DNA of 64,000 nucleotides, taken from the NCBI GenBank assembly GCA_031002005.1, contig CM061918.1, positions 65,506,531 through 65,570,530 of the forward strand, written 5' to 3'. Below the pieces are notes generated by a model that was not told the origin of the DNA, ran no database searches, and saw only the letters and a list, made by a program, of their open reading frames with translations. The position numbers and the translations under genes are program-made. The stretch is from Vandiemenella viatica (Eukaryota; Arthropoda; Insecta; Orthoptera; Morabidae). Of the stretch, positions 44,002 to 56,166 are shown one piece after another. Positions within the stretch are counted from its first letter, which is position 1; the number at the start of each line of letters is the position of its first letter.

Positions 44002-45486
44002 ATGCCTAAAGAAAATTGCACAAGATCAGTTTTAATTAAGCAGTGGATTTCAGGCAACAGTGACTATTCTAGTGACGGTGAAGTTGTGTACTGTCAAGTA
44101 TGTGAGAAGAATATAAAATGTGAGAAAAAATTTCAACTTGAACAGCATTCTAAAACAGCTGTACATCTCAGGTCAAAAGAAAAGAATAGGAACACGCAAC
44201 AGCTACTTTTAACTCAGGTATCACGGTCTGTTAATACATTCTCTGCTGACCTGTGTAAGGTTTTTGTATGCAGCAATATCCCGCTGCATAAATTGAATAA
44301 TCCAGATCTACGAGCATTTCTTCAAAAGTATTGTGTTAATCAAAGGATACCGGATGAATCCACCCTCAGGAAAAATTATTTGCTCTCTCTACACGATTCT
44401 GTCCTGGATTCAATTCGGTCTGACATAGGAGGGAACTGTGTCTGGATATCGGTAGATGAAACAACCGATTCATGTGGCCGATACGTAGCGAACTTTATAG
44501 TGGGCAAACTATGTCAAGAAGAACCCGGAAAACCACATTTACTTTCAACCAAAGTGTTAGAGAAAACCAACCACAGTACAATTGCAAGATTTATAAACGA
44601 TTCCCTGCGACTTCTGTGGCCTACTGAATCGGAGAGTGATTGTTACAAGGTGCGTGTTTTAATCACAGACGCAGCTTCATATATGTTAAAAGCTGGTCAG
44701 TCGCTTCGAGTGTTTTTCCCCAATCTGATCCATGTTACATGTTTGGCGCATGGATTACATCGCATTGCAGAAGAGATACGTTCTCTATTTCCTTCAGTTA
44801 ACAAAGTAATTTCAAGTGGAAAAAAAGTGTTCCTAAAAGCACCAGCGCGTGTACAGTTTTATAAGGATCGTCTGCCTGAGGTTCCTCTTCCACCGGAACC
44901 TGTTCTCACTAGATGGGGAACTTGGTTGACTGCAGTGCTGTTCTTCCAGGAGAACTTTCATCAAGTGAAAGATGTGGTTACAAGTATTGATTATGACGAT
45001 CGTGCTGCGTGTGTTCGTGAAGCAAAGTGCGCATTTGATTGTGATACTGTATATCGAGATATCAATTTCATCCATGTACACTATTCGTCACTTTCTAATG
45101 CTATTAAGGGTCTAGAAACTAGCGGTGCACCCCTTCACGAGTCTATTCAGTTGCTTCACAAAACAATTTCTTCTTTAAATGCCGTCCCTGGTGAAATTGT
45201 AGAAAAAGTTAAATCTAAACTCAGCAGGGTGTTAGACTCAAACCCAGGTCTGCAAAAGATTCAATCAATTAATACGTATTTAAGTGGAACCACACAATCT
45301 TTGCCAGATGAATGTTCCGAACAGTCAGCACCATCGTACAAGTATTGCCCAATAACGTCCGTTGACGTGGAACGATCATTTTCGGCTTATAAACTAATTT
45401 TGTCTGACAACAGAAAATCTTTGACCCCTGAAAACATTGAAAAACTGTTGGTAACATATTGTGATTCATCATTTTGTAAGGAATGA
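44002..45486 (+). CDS. hAT transposase with BED-type zinc finger
   Basis: 494 codons from [10 protein letters not shown]. An in-frame ATG 12 codons upstream (43966) is also possible; MPKEN was preferred because it starts the recognisable basic N-terminus. Zinc finger: YCQVCEKN with histidines in [11 protein letters not shown] (residues about 31-55). Catalytic core: SVDETTD (first Asp, about residue 152), LITDAASYM (second Asp, about 223), the hAT-typical CLAHGLH (about 247-253) and LTRWGTWL (about 303). The C-terminal dimerisation motif is [20 protein letters not shown] (about 455-474). At about 494 aa it is shorter than many hAT transposases (600-700 aa). No frameshift or stop was seen. The catalytic Glu could not be placed with certainty. 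Confidence 0.92.
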   Translation: MPKENCTRSVLIKQWISGNSDYSSDGEVVYCQVCEKNIKCEKKFQLEQHSKTAVHLRSKEKNRNTQQLLLTQVSRSVNTFSADLCKVFVCSNIPLHKLNNPDLRAFLQKYCVNQRIPDESTLRKNYLLSLHDSVLDSIRSDIGGNCVWISVDETTDSCGRYVANFIVGKLCQEEPGKPHLLSTKVLEKTNHSTIARFINDSLRLLWPTESESDCYKVRVLITDAASYMLKAGQSLRVFFPNLIHVTCLAHGLHRIAEEIRSLFPSVNKVISSGKKVFLKAPARVQFYKDRLPEVPLPPEPVLTRWGTWLTAVLFFQENFHQVKDVVTSIDYDDRAACVREAKCAFDCDTVYRDINFIHVHYSSLSNAIKGLETSGAPLHESIQLLHKTISSLNAVPGEIVEKVKSKLSRVLDSNPGLQKIQSINTYLSGTTQSLPDECSEQSAPSYKYCPITSVDVERSFSAYKLILSDNRKSLTPENIEKLLVTYCDSSFCKE

Positions 45487-45537
45487 AACGTGTATATCAG
45501 TGAGTTGACATAAAATAAATCATTTGATAACTGTATA

Positions 45538-45642
45538 TTCTTTAATAGTTAGTCCATGTTCGTTAATTGTTAGTGTATATTCGTTAATTGTTAGTGTAGA
45601 TTCGTTAATTGTTAGTGCATATTCTTTAATTGTTAGTGCATA
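45538..45642 (+). repeat. Five 21-bp tandem repeats in the right end of the hAT element
   Basis: Five consecutive 21-mers of the form TTCGTTAATTGTTAGTGxAxx start at 45538, 45559, 45580, 45601 and 45622 and differ at few positions. They lie between the transposase stop and the right inverted repeat. They are probably subterminal transposase-binding repeats. Confidence 0.9.
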
Positions 45643-45721
45643 TTTTAGGACTTTTTTGTGCATATTTGCATGCATATATTAGATGTTTTACGTGCATATA
45701 TATCCGGGCCCTATTTATTAT

Positions 45722-47815
45722 GAGAGGACTTGAATAAATTCTTTGTGTGATAACCTGGTGTGCTATCCATCTAATTGTTGTAATACTTCTTCATAGTATT
45801 TTTATACTTTTTAGCTCAGAAATTTTTCAGCACCACATGGTTTGTCTAGTCTGATAGTGAATTCTACTCAAAGTGAGACTGGTCATTCCTCCCCCCACCC
45901 CAAAAAAAATCTATTAATAATAAAATAAATGCAGATTCTGTGAACAGTTCTTATAAAGCACATAGGTCTAGGTCAGTAACCAATTCGATAATCTCAAATG
46001 GAACAGGTCTCGTAAACAGGTCTAGTAACCATTTTGCCCCCAAATATCCTTTTATTTTTGATAAATATTTGGTCGAGGGGGGAGTCTGGCTTCTAGCAAG
46101 ATTTGCCTGTCCATCCAGATTTTCAGAATTTCCAAAAACCATCCCACAAGAATATAAATAAAAAAGGAAGCCTTGATATTATCTTCAAAAGGCCGCGACC
46201 AGTTCGTCCCCCCTTCCGTGCCATCATTATTTCTTTAGCTCAAATAACCTCAACATCCTTGATAAGCTTAACAGTTCTATTAAAAATAAAAAAATTGGTA
46301 AATTTGTTTACTGTATTCACAATTTAAGATAAGGAGTGCAAACCCTTTAGCTGCCAAAGATGGCGGCAGGATGATGAATGTGATGACAGAACAATCAAAA
46401 ATTCTTGCACTACATGGAAGTGGGTCAACATGCTCAGTGTTATATGATCAAGGGTCATCTGTAATACTGTGCATTTGAATCATCACAGTCGTTTTGTTTT
46501 CAGCTTTGGCGATAGTTTTACTTTCCCTACTATTGTTTATTTAGTATCACTAGTTTGTTTTGTAAAATGTTGTAGATTGCAGCAATGTTTTACTGCTGCT
46601 AATGATCCTCATTTTTTAGAGGATCTGTATTTCAAGAAGTGTTAACATATCTGCACTTGTGTTGCCTTCATTGTAACAATATTTGTGTGTTGGATTATTG
46701 GTGAAAGGGTTTCAAATTGCTACAATTTCTTCCTCTTATCGTAGCTAAACACATTACATACTGGGTAAAAGGGGAATCAATCTTTAAGTTTTCAAATTTT
46801 TTGATGGGTTTATCTCAGAAAAGATGACCAACTGTTTACCTTTTCAAGCAAAATTACATATCGTTCTTGGTGGCAAATTGTCAATGTTGCCTTGTACAAA
46901 GACATGGTGGAATATTAGGGAGAACTGTTAGATATGACTGTTGATGGCAAAATCTTAATCATTTGTTTAGTTTAAGATTTTTCTTTATTGACAGTTAATT
47001 TACTCATTTTGTTCAGTATGGTGAAACTGAATCAGTTAACCTCTGGTTGAGTGCGTTCCTTACATCCTTAATGCAAGGTGCAGTGTAATCGCATGAAATT
47101 TTTTTTTGTCTTGAAACAGCCATAGATTTTCTTTTTTTATATTTTGGTGACCATAAAAAAAAAAGTAGAAATCTGGAACATCGATGTCTTTTGAGTGTAA
47201 AGAAGTTAATTGCCCATGCCTAAATCTACTAAAACTCATTAATGCAGTGTTGACAGCTGTGTTCATTCATGTTGATGAAAAATTTGAAATGATGTAGCTG
47301 CCATTTGTTGGTTGGTGTGTCTGTGGCTAATTTTTCCACAACCATTGTACATGACCAGTGTGCATTTCCTTGTGGCTTTGGCGATTTTTGTTCCTGGTCC
47401 AGGCAGCACTTCAAATCAACCAACTCAGTTTTGAGAGATGATATCTCTAGAACTAAACGAAACATTTTAGTCTTTACTTTCGATTTGAATCGTCGAGTTA
47501 CATAAGAATCCATCTGGTTCAGATCGCATATCAACCCAACTACCTTATTTTGAAATGTGTAGAACTAATCGAGATATCAGATATTTTTATTCTTCACTCT
47601 CGATTTGCCTCGTCGAGTTACATAAGAATCAATCTTCAAGATTATCAACGTTCTCCAAAATGTAATGGAGATTGATACTATTTACAAATTAAATGACAGA
47701 ACAACTTTCGTTAATTAATGGTGATACAGCAGGAACCAACTAATGACTGTGGTAATGACCGTAATATGGCGCGCGTTAGAGCAACGTAAATTAAAAACTA
47801 ATTTTAAAATACTGG
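45722..47815. other. Presumed intron of the gene starting at 38186
   Basis: Contains a diverged SINE (46095-46265). A direct repeat, CGTCGAGTTACATAAGAATC, occurs at about 47490 and 47613. A 101-codon minus-strand frame at 47229-47534 is unrecognised and probably not a gene. Confidence 0.35.
46095..46265 (+). mobile_element. SINE (second family), diverged
   Basis: CATCCAGATTTTCAGAATTTCC, then after a short insertion AAAAGGCCGCGACCAGTTC, TTCCGTGCCATC and AATAACCTCAACATCC. Confidence 0.5.
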
Positions 47816-47823
47816 TGCTTCGG

Positions 47824-48061
47824 AACAAACGCGCGGGCGGCACGTGCAGGGGGGCGGCAAATAGACTGTCGCCGCTCCGACAGCTGGCCATTCCAGTGTT
47901 GCAGGGTAGAGCAGAGGGGCTAAAAAAAAAGTCGCCGTGAAATAAATTTGCCTCCCTTCAAACACTATTTTCAGGCAGAGCATAGGTAGCTGTAGTTAAA
48001 CAGGGGGCGGGGCGGCATCATGGGTACTGCACAAGTGCGTTCAAACAGCTAGCGGCGGGAC
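47824..48061. mobile_element. Second hAT MITE family, copy 2
   Basis: Shares the GGCGGCA...GGGGGGCGGCAAAT start and the CAAACAGCTAGCGGCGGG end of the copy at 32244. It is flanked by 8-bp TGCTTCGG (47816-47823, 48062-48069). The left terminus is more degraded than the right. Confidence 0.85.
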
Positions 48062-48069
48062 TGCTTCGG

Positions 48070-49332
48070 AATGTCAGTTGTCATTATGATCCAGTGTGCA
48101 TTACAAACTCCAGTAATATTCCTGCTTTAAAACAACTACTTTTACAGAATAGGTACACTGTTTCACCAACTGTGATTGAACCAATTAATGAGTTGAATCG
48201 ATCTGGTTCTATTGCGATTCGGTAACCACGCTACCATCTTCATTCAAATCATAGATCCTGTGAGGTTTTTCTTTATCTTATGGTTGAAAAGTCGCTTTCT
48301 TCCAGCCCGTTTGTCTTATATTAGGCTTATATTATAATTCCATATGGCAACCAACTTCGTGCACGAGAATACACTAGTCGTTATTGTCTCACTATTTTTT
48401 AACCATTCGTAGATCAAACATAATATCATCCTTTCGTCTTTTCAGTAATGTAGATTTCCGAGTGAGCAAATTTTTATTTGAGCTAACCTAAATACTTATT
48501 TTAAATTACTTGCTTTATAACCAGCGCGGAACAATTATTTCCTCCAGTATCGTGTGTGAATCCTGAAAGAACATTGATGATATAATTTAATAAATAAATA
48601 ATGGTTGCTTGTATGGAGTGCTTCGCTAACAATATCAGCAGCTTCAAACCATTTCAGAAATGTATTATGTTGGTTCTCCGGGTAATCGTTTCAGAAATGT
48701 TTCGCTTGTTAAGAAAGTAGGAAACGTAAAGGTATTATCATAGGTCGTACCTATTACCAACCTCTGTGATTCTGGCTTCACAGGGCACTAATGACCCCGC
48801 TGTCGACGCGCCCTAAAACAACAACAACAACATCTGGCTTCACGTGGAGTTATTTCACTTTTCAGTGGTTTCCCGTCTTGCATCGCAACCCAGTAGCATT
48901 ATAGGCGCTTTAGCCGTGATAGCTCCGTTTAGGTAAAGCGCTTTGATGACGCAGATACAAAATTCTGCCATCAATAATGCTAATGCTGCGATATTAAACC
49001 CGCGATTCCTCACTTCATTCGTTTTCTGGGTATTATCCGGATGTTTTTGCAAGTTTCCGCATCCTAAACGTCTTTCACTTTCCTCTACTATGTCTTTTAA
49101 CATTCAAAACCTTTCTGTGTGTCCTCAAATTTTCTGCTTTCGCGAGTTTAAACGAAGTGATGTAGCATCACAGGTATATGCAATCTTCTTGGATTTTCAG
49201 GAGGGATTCACACCATAGCGCAATCGAACTGAATATCTCAACGGTTTTGTGAGTTTATACTCGAACTCGACTTCCAAACGGGACAGCGGCAGTATTTCGT
49301 TTAAGTGGTAGCATATTAATCTAGTATTAATA
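48070..49332. other. Gene-poor stretch with a retroposon tail
   Basis: The (CAA)n tail at 48783 is followed by a moderately GC-rich block (48860-49110) open on both strands. The minus frame (82 codons, MLKDIVEESERRLGCGNLQK...) is unrecognised. Confidence 0.35.
48783..48835 (+). repeat. Retroposon 3' tail with (CAA)n, copy 2
   Basis: GGCACTAATGACCCCGCTGT, CGACGCGCCC, AACAACAACAAC. Second copy of the tail at 24408. Confidence 0.65.
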
Positions 49333-49720
49333 CTTTAATTGCGATGGAGCTCACGCTGCGGTGGCAATCACCTTTCACACCAATGTTATCGGCGTATTTT
49401 TGCTATCTAGGAATTTTCAGAGTTTTTGATAAATTATCAATCACTTTTTGGTAATTTATTACAATCCCTGCCCTGGCTCCCGTACCTACAAAAGAACACT
49501 CCCATGTGCCTGAAATCGAGTTCTAGCTTGTGGTCATGATCGTATTTTCCCTTCGTTCACTATTTTTAAATCTTCCAGCATTGTACGCCTTGTACACTCC
49601 CAGCACTCTCTTCACACTCATGTCTTCCAATGAATCCTATTCATCTCCTTTATCATATCAGTCACTGATTGTGTTCTGCGATAATTTTCAGAGACAGTTA
49701 CATTTGGTGTCCTGCAAATA
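49333..49720 (-). mobile_element. LINE family B, copy e (degenerate)
   Basis: Same 3' end (TTTAATTGCGATGGAGCTC on the plus strand) and RT C-terminal region as the other copies. It is the most diverged of the five. Confidence 0.7.
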
Positions 49721-50294
49721 GCGTAATAGGAATTTTGTGAAAAAAAACTTTCGACACAAGGACGCCTGATATCTATAATATATGTAGGTGGTCTTGTGTC
49801 GTTAGGATTACACGAAGAATAGGTTGGTTTTGGTAGAAAAACTCTTCTGCCAGCCAAATTTTTATTTAACTTTCTTTTCTTTATCCTCTTCATCTGTTAC
49901 CCTCCTGCATTGCTCTGTTTAGCTCCTACTCATTCCTAATTTTAAGGCACAAAATTCTCATTTTTCCTACTGCCACAAGCGTAAGTACTAGTTCACAAGC
50001 TTTTCCAATGTATGGAAACACTTTTTCTTGTCATGTCCATTGTGGTAGCTATGTGCGAGGTCTGCTGCTTCTCGCGATTAAAAAAAAATAGTAATGATAA
50101 ATTAGCCAAAACAGTTTCGAAAGTAGAATACAGTACCTGGGTGACCGATCTCCGCTCGGCATCTTTCGAGTTCTGTTCGATGTGCAGGATTTTAAGTTTG
50201 ATTAACGTTAAACTTTTTCTTGAAGGCTTGCTAGGCATTTTGAAGTGCGCAGTTCCTTGCTCTAACCAAAGAGAAGCTTAAATATCATCAGTAG

Positions 50295-50465
50295 GCTAAC
50301 TGGTACCTGAAACTTTTACGAGATGTATGTAGAACCGTTTCCGAGATACCAATACAAGAATCACTCTTTTTCTGAAATCGTGTTACAACTTGAAAAGCAA
50401 AGCGTTATCTACATATGAAATTTCATCCAAATCATTAGAGCCGTTTCTGGTTTACCACCTCATAA
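50295..50465 (+). repeat. LINE 3'-end-like repeat, copy 1 (RTE-like)
   Basis: CCGTTTCCGAGATACCAATA, then ATATGAAATTTCATCCAAAT, CATTAGAGCCGTTTCTGG. Such 'AAATTTCATC-AAATCGTTAGAGCCGTTTC' ends are typical of insect RTE-type LINE 3' termini. A second copy is at 51165. Confidence 0.5.
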
Positions 50466-51164
50466 ATTGCTTTTAAAGAAAAATGCTATTAGGCCTGTTA
50501 TGTTAAACAAAAAAAATCTTAATACTAGTCAGGGATTAATGGTAATTCGCTTAGAAGAATACACCATGAGTGCTAAATTTATTCACTCCTGTAAAACTAT
50601 ACTAATACCTCGCATTAACCTCACATTTTCTGATCAACCATGCCTTTCCAAATGATGATAAAATAATTCCCAATGGAAGTAACCTTCCTTATGAACATTA
50701 ATAAAGCACAAGACCAGACGTTTCAGAAGGCAGGATTGTATTATTCAGAACGTGTTTTTTCGCATGGACATCCGTGCGTAGCTTTCTCACGATTTTGTAG
50801 ATTCATTTGTGTTAAAAATACAGTTAAAAAGTCAACGATGATCACAGTGCTAGTATTTTTTTTTTTTTTTTCAAAGAAGTTTTGTAAAGTAAATAAGATT
50901 GAAAAAAGAACATCTGACAGAGCCAATATTTTTTAACACATACTTTTAAATGTTTTACAATTAAACATGTAGAATTTAATAATAACTACTTTTTACAGTA
51001 AAAGTTAAAATTATTGCTACTAATCAAAATAAAATACCTTTCATTAATAAATACTTGAATTTACTTATTTTCACATTATTACATTACCATTCGGTGAATG
51101 TCCACGATACTATTCGCACGGGTCAACTAGTATACGAAAATTATTCGTTTAAATATATATGAGT

Positions 51165-51409
51165 TCCTTGCTTTAACCAAAGAGAACTGACATCAGCCCA
51201 GCTTACTGGCACCTACAACGTCTGGGAGATGGCTTTAGTGCCGTTTCCGAGATACAAAATTCAAGAATAGCTGCTTCTTTTTTTTAAATCGCGTTTTTGC
51301 AGGGAAGACACCTATTTAGGTAAACTTAAAAAATAAAACGTTACCTAAATATGAAATTTCATCGAAATCGTTAGAGCCGTTTCCGAGATCATATATATAT
51401 ATATATATA

Positions 51410-51446
<37 letters not shown>
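51165..51446 (+). repeat. LINE 3'-end-like repeat, copy 2, with (AT)n tail
   Basis: TTAACCAAAGAGAACTGACA and CCGTTTCCGAGATACAAAAT, then ATGAAATTTCATCGAAATCG, TTAGAGCCGTTTCCGAGATC and a run of AT dinucleotides (about 51389-51446) as terminal microsatellite. Confidence 0.6.
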
Positions 51447-51449
<3 letters not shown>

Positions 51450-53447
51450 CTCGTCTAAAGATATAAGATAGATGAGGAAGGACTTACATTTTGAGATGGT
51501 TGGATCGATTGATTTGCGATGTGTGTCTTCATCAGCAGTGTCAGTCACACGAAGAAAAATGAGACTTTGAGGTAAAATTTGAGAAATCTTCTTTAATAAT
51601 GAATCTTTAACCTCTTTTGTATGTAACGTAAATATATTTCTCTCTATTTTAAAGACCTTTCTGAAGTTCCCTACGTCAGTGTGTTGCGGACAAGTAATGT
51701 AAGATTGCATGCAACTAGAGAAGAAGACGGTAATACATTGTAATATGGTACGGGTGGAACTACTTTCTTCCTCAATAACTCAACATACCGCCTGGTATTT
51801 TTAATTTCACAGGTCTTCCAATGTCGTTGATGGAAAGAAACTACAAATGATGCTTAATTAACATCCGCCGCTAACTACTGTTCAAGCCTTATTTGTCCAG
51901 AATCGAGCCAACATATAGTTGAAATTCCAAACCATATTTGGCGCTCTGCGGCTTTCACTTGCTATTCAGTATTGAGTAAATCATTAAGGGCGTTTCATTC
52001 AACATTGACGTTGAATTAAAAGACAGATAAAATCAAGGAGAAAACGCCGAAACTTTTTCTGCCCGGACGAGAGAAATTTATAACTGTAAATTTGACATGG
52101 TTAAAAGTAAACATAATTTTTTGTAGCTAAAAAAAAGTTCTTTCACGCTGTTTTTATTCATTTGTTTGTTTGGTGAACAAATGCCCTGTATTGACTGCGT
52201 ACGTGTTAGATTATGGCTGTGAATTTGAGGACTATAAATAACTGATCATTTTGAATTTTTTTTTTTTTATTTATGACCGAACAACCACCTGGTCACATGG
52301 ATCCTAAACTACGTTTACTATAATAAGACTTTCTGATAACTGGTGATAGTCTGAAGGCAGCTTATAGGAAGGGTTTGCACTAGAGGGTAAGATTAGATGA
52401 GCTCACGATATTTAGCAATAAGCAGGTCAAGTCAGATCGTAGACGACGTAATTTCATTTTAGTTGCTCATTCGTTAGTGAACAATGGCGTTCTCTACTGA
52501 CTTTGGATGACGTGGCTAATATTACGTGAAGATAAAAAAGACGACTGTTCTGGGTACATGAGACGCTGAGGACTAGGCAAGAAGAAGTAGAATTTAGCAC
52601 TTTGTTCCGCCAGTTGGCTGAACATATGTACAGTTTTACATATATTTTTATATGCGTCAAGACGACTATATAAATTTTCAATCTTACGTGAAAAATGATT
52701 TTACCAAAAAGAATACCAATTTCCTAAAACGATAACACCACCATATGATAAATTATTGTCGATGTAAGGTAAGTTAAATACAAAAACACAATTTTATTTT
52801 AAAGTTATGTTTTGGTTAGTTAATAGTTTAATACAGAACTAAAAATAGTAACTTCCAAGTTAATATAAAAATCAATTCTTACAAAACAAAATAAAAATGA
52901 AAAAATAATGAAATACTTATATCGGTAGACACTAATAATTCTAAGCTGAAAAGTATTCCACACAGGCAGTAAAATTTGTTGGCGCTTGTTGATCTGATCT
53001 TGTCGGAGCTGACTGTTGGACACTAGCGCTCAGCTGAGCTCTGATCTTTAGGGTTGTTGATCGGCGGCGCGCGCGATCTTCAGGTCGGTCTCGTGTTCAT
53101 TCTGATATTTGTTAATTACAGACGAATAATATTGAATTTGATGATGCTTGTTCAGTTGTAGCATTGAAGAGGGAACATTCCCTCTTTGTTGATCGGTCCA
53201 ATGATTAGTTTGCAGCAGTTCATTTTTTATCGTTTTTTTTTTCTATCTTCTACATTTCTTCATAACTACCTACTTCGCTTACAATAATTGGTTCCATAAC
53301 CCGTGGCTCCTTCTCCTTTCTCCCGTCACACTCTGATCATTTTAAGAAGAACCTCCTATCTCACTAAATGTCCAACGAGTTCCACTCTTTGTTTTCTACT
53401 GGAATACTACAGAGTTTACTTGTTCACTTGATGATCACGCATCTCCA
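51447..53447. other. No gene recognised
   Basis: AT-rich except for a CpG-rich patch at about 52985-53095 (GGCGGCGCGCGCGATC) that could be a promoter or an old TE. Confidence 0.35.
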
Positions 53448-53578
53448 AAGGCGCGTTCCCACGGCGCTTCTCATCTTTGCCGCATATGTTAGCAAGTACG
53501 GCGCGCCTCGACCCACCGCCAGGCGCTAAAAGATGAAAGGCCCTTACTACAACACCACGCGCCATGGGAATGGGCCTT
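53448..53578. mobile_element. Small MITE with 20-bp inverted repeats
   Basis: AAGGCGCGTTCCCACGGCGC at the left matches GCGCCATGGGAATGGGCCTT at the right as an inverted repeat. CG-rich, 131 bp, non-coding; Harbinger-like ends. The target duplication is unclear. Confidence 0.6.
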
Positions 53579-55896
53579 AAGAACAAAGCCGTATAGAGCA
53601 ATATTACAGGCAACGATTTATTTTAACGAGTATTTGTTCATTTTTTCAAGACGCATTTTGCTCTACTTCTTAATTCTCCTTTGCTCCGTCGATTCTTTGA
53701 CATCTTAATTTTCAGATAATTAAATGATCCCACCTTATCAGGTCTTTTTTGTTTGACGTCTTAACGTCGATTGTTGTTATATTCCACAATTATTCAATGT
53801 TGAGATTTGCGAATGCTTCACATCATAAATTTGAAGAATAAAAGTACACTAAAGCCACAGTGTGGCAACCATCAAACACGCTACAGTGTCTCTTTTTTTC
53901 TCTCAGGAGTGTGCTGTATTTTTTAGACTGCTATACGTAATCGTGGTACAGAAGAGATATATTACCGCCATTACCAAGCTTGTTGCGGTGACTGAATACC
54001 TCCATCGTTTGCGTGTAGCGTGCCAGAAGTCAGAATCCTTTGTGTCGTTTCGTGGGTTTCTTCTTATCAGCGGGAAATGACTAACACAAGGAAATTCGCA
54101 GCGACGATTTCCTGGAACCTGGTGAGATTTGCTGAAGACTTCATTACCCCGCCGGTATTCGACGTCTTCGAGTCACAAGTCTAAAGAAAAAAACGGATGT
54201 TAACCTCAGCCATTCACCCGTCATAACTGTTATTCCCTAATCAGCTGTTATTTTCTTTTCTTATTTCTCCCTTTTATAAATCGTATTCGGTCGTTCAACC
54301 CAACCGCCGAGAGTCGGTCAAATATGGAAGAAAATTTTAGGCGTGAGTACTATGAATTTGACTTTTTCTGGGAGTGTATTCTAGCAAAAAGTACCGTTAC
54401 GTAACCAGTGTACTTTTAAACTGGTACAGGTCGTAAATCAACGTACCAAATCTAACAATTTCGATGTCAATTTGTTGGGGAAGGATGCCCCCTTCTTATA
54501 AAACTTTCGAAGTCTTCCCACTAGTTACTGTCACTGGGTATACTATCGCATTTTTTTCTGTCATCAGTCTCTGTACTGGTTTGATGCAATCCTCCATATC
54601 TCGCAAATTAACGTGTAAATTAGACTTCAGTGTGTGCCGAACTCCACGGGAGAAATCGGCTGAGCCTGTAACAATGTTCTGGTGATTCCTGACAATTGAA
54701 AGTGGAAGATAGATATCGTAGCTGCAGTAATTGGATTCTTCTCAAAAAATTTGAACCAGAAAATGTGGGAAACGAAAAGTGCCTGAAACGCTCTGAAATG
54801 TGTGCATAACCAAACGAAAATGCATGTCGGATGAGGAGCGGAATAGGAACTACTAGAATTAGGCGCTGGAAAATTTCTCTGAAGAATATAAATATCCGCG
54901 AAAATTGAACAAAATTCAAACGGAGGTGCTAATGACTAGCATTCTATATCAATTTCAACTGATCAAAATTAAACGAAATCCATTTCGAATGCAGAGCGTA
55001 GGCAATTCTATAAATTGAAAAAATGGCAAAAAATTGATGGTCCTACGAACAAATAACTTGCGGCAAACGAGCTTACTGCATGAAATGTTTTTCCCCTCTA
55101 GCTTGTAAGTCACGTAAGAAGCATGCATACTTATAGAATTATAACATCTATAGGCCTATACTATCAGAAAACTGTAAGCAAGGTGCGTCTGTCAGTGTTT
55201 GAGAAAATATCACGCAAAAACTACTAAATTAATTTGGATGGCGTTTTCACAGTTTCAAAGTTTATGGTCTAGTTTTAAAATCTACGGTATATCGTATGAC
55301 TACGTGACCGGATAACGGAGCCAGCAATGGTAATTCATTCCTGCCGAGAACATCATCCTTTACTAGATACCAAAGATCATGCTACAACATAAATACATAC
55401 TCCACCACAAGATTCTGTTAATATTGCTTTTTTGACTACGTAACTTTGGTTACTTATTTTATCAGTTTTCTGAAATATAGCACGTTACAATACATGGAAT
55501 AAGTTAACCAAACACTACATCAAAGATTAACACTCCAATAAGCGTAAAGAAATTGTGGAATTTAATTTACGGTAAAAGTCACAAAGATACTACATTAAAA
55601 ACGTTTATGCTTTGCTACTACAAGGAAAATAATAAAATCCACTCCTACGCATACACCAAGGTCCAAGCGACTGATACAACTGAAAAATGCTAGTTTAGTC
55701 AGCAAAAATTTTCCCAGCAAAGCACAGTATTGTCGTTTTCACAGCTTAAAGTCTGCTTCAAGTTAAGTTTTTGTAAACTGATATCGTAACGTATCCAAGT
55801 CTCGCAGTTGTAAGTCAGCATGGGAAGAAATCACAGGTCGTAAACAGTTTTCTTCAGGTTAGGACATGTTTAATCTGAAGAGTCCAGAATGTTGCG
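53579..55896. other. No gene recognised
   Basis: Mixed AT-rich sequence without convincing frames or repeats. Confidence 0.4.
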
Positions 55897-55905
55897 ACAA
55901 GATGG

Positions 55906-56157
55906 CTGGCCTCGGTAGCGTAGGGGCTGGAGTGCTAGCTCCACGTGCCGAAGGTCGCCGGTTCGAATCCGGCCGCGGGCATGGATGTTAAGTGTTGTGT
56001 GTCTGTGTGTGTGTGTCCTGTCCGTCCTGTGGCGTCCGCACTTTGAAGACTATATAAACACTGGATTTAACTGATTCACTGGAAGCTTTAATATAACACA
56101 TTGAGCTGGCTGTATGGCCTCAGCTGCCAAAAGCCATTTAAAAAAAAAAAAAAAATT
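55906..56157 (+). mobile_element. tRNA-derived SINE, plus copy
   Basis: The head has a Pol III B box in GGTTCGAATCC and an A-box-like TAGCGTAGGGGCTGG, in a tRNA-like arrangement. The body ends CTGCCAAAAGCCATTT plus poly(A). Target duplication ACAAGATGG at 55897-55905 and 56158-56166. Near-identical to the inverted copy at 57325. Confidence 0.92.
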
Positions 56158-56166
56158 ACAAGATGG

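Larger units (their letters stand above)
43281..45713 (+). mobile_element. Complete autonomous hAT DNA transposon, 2433 bp
   Basis: The element is bounded by terminal inverted repeats TAGGGCCCGGAT / ATCCGGGCCCTA and by an exact 8-bp target duplication TTTATTAT at 43273-43280 and 45714-45721. That is the signature of the hAT superfamily. Both ends carry many GCATAT/TGCATATTT motifs just inside the inverted repeats, probably transposase-binding sites. One long transposase frame runs through the middle with no stop. Intact ends, an intact frame and a perfect duplication suggest recent activity. Inserted in sequence that may be the long first intron of the gene starting at 38186. Confidence 0.93.

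Noticed and set aside
51389..51446. AT-dinucleotide run considered as an independent feature
   Set aside because: Explained as the 3' microsatellite tail of the adjacent LINE end.
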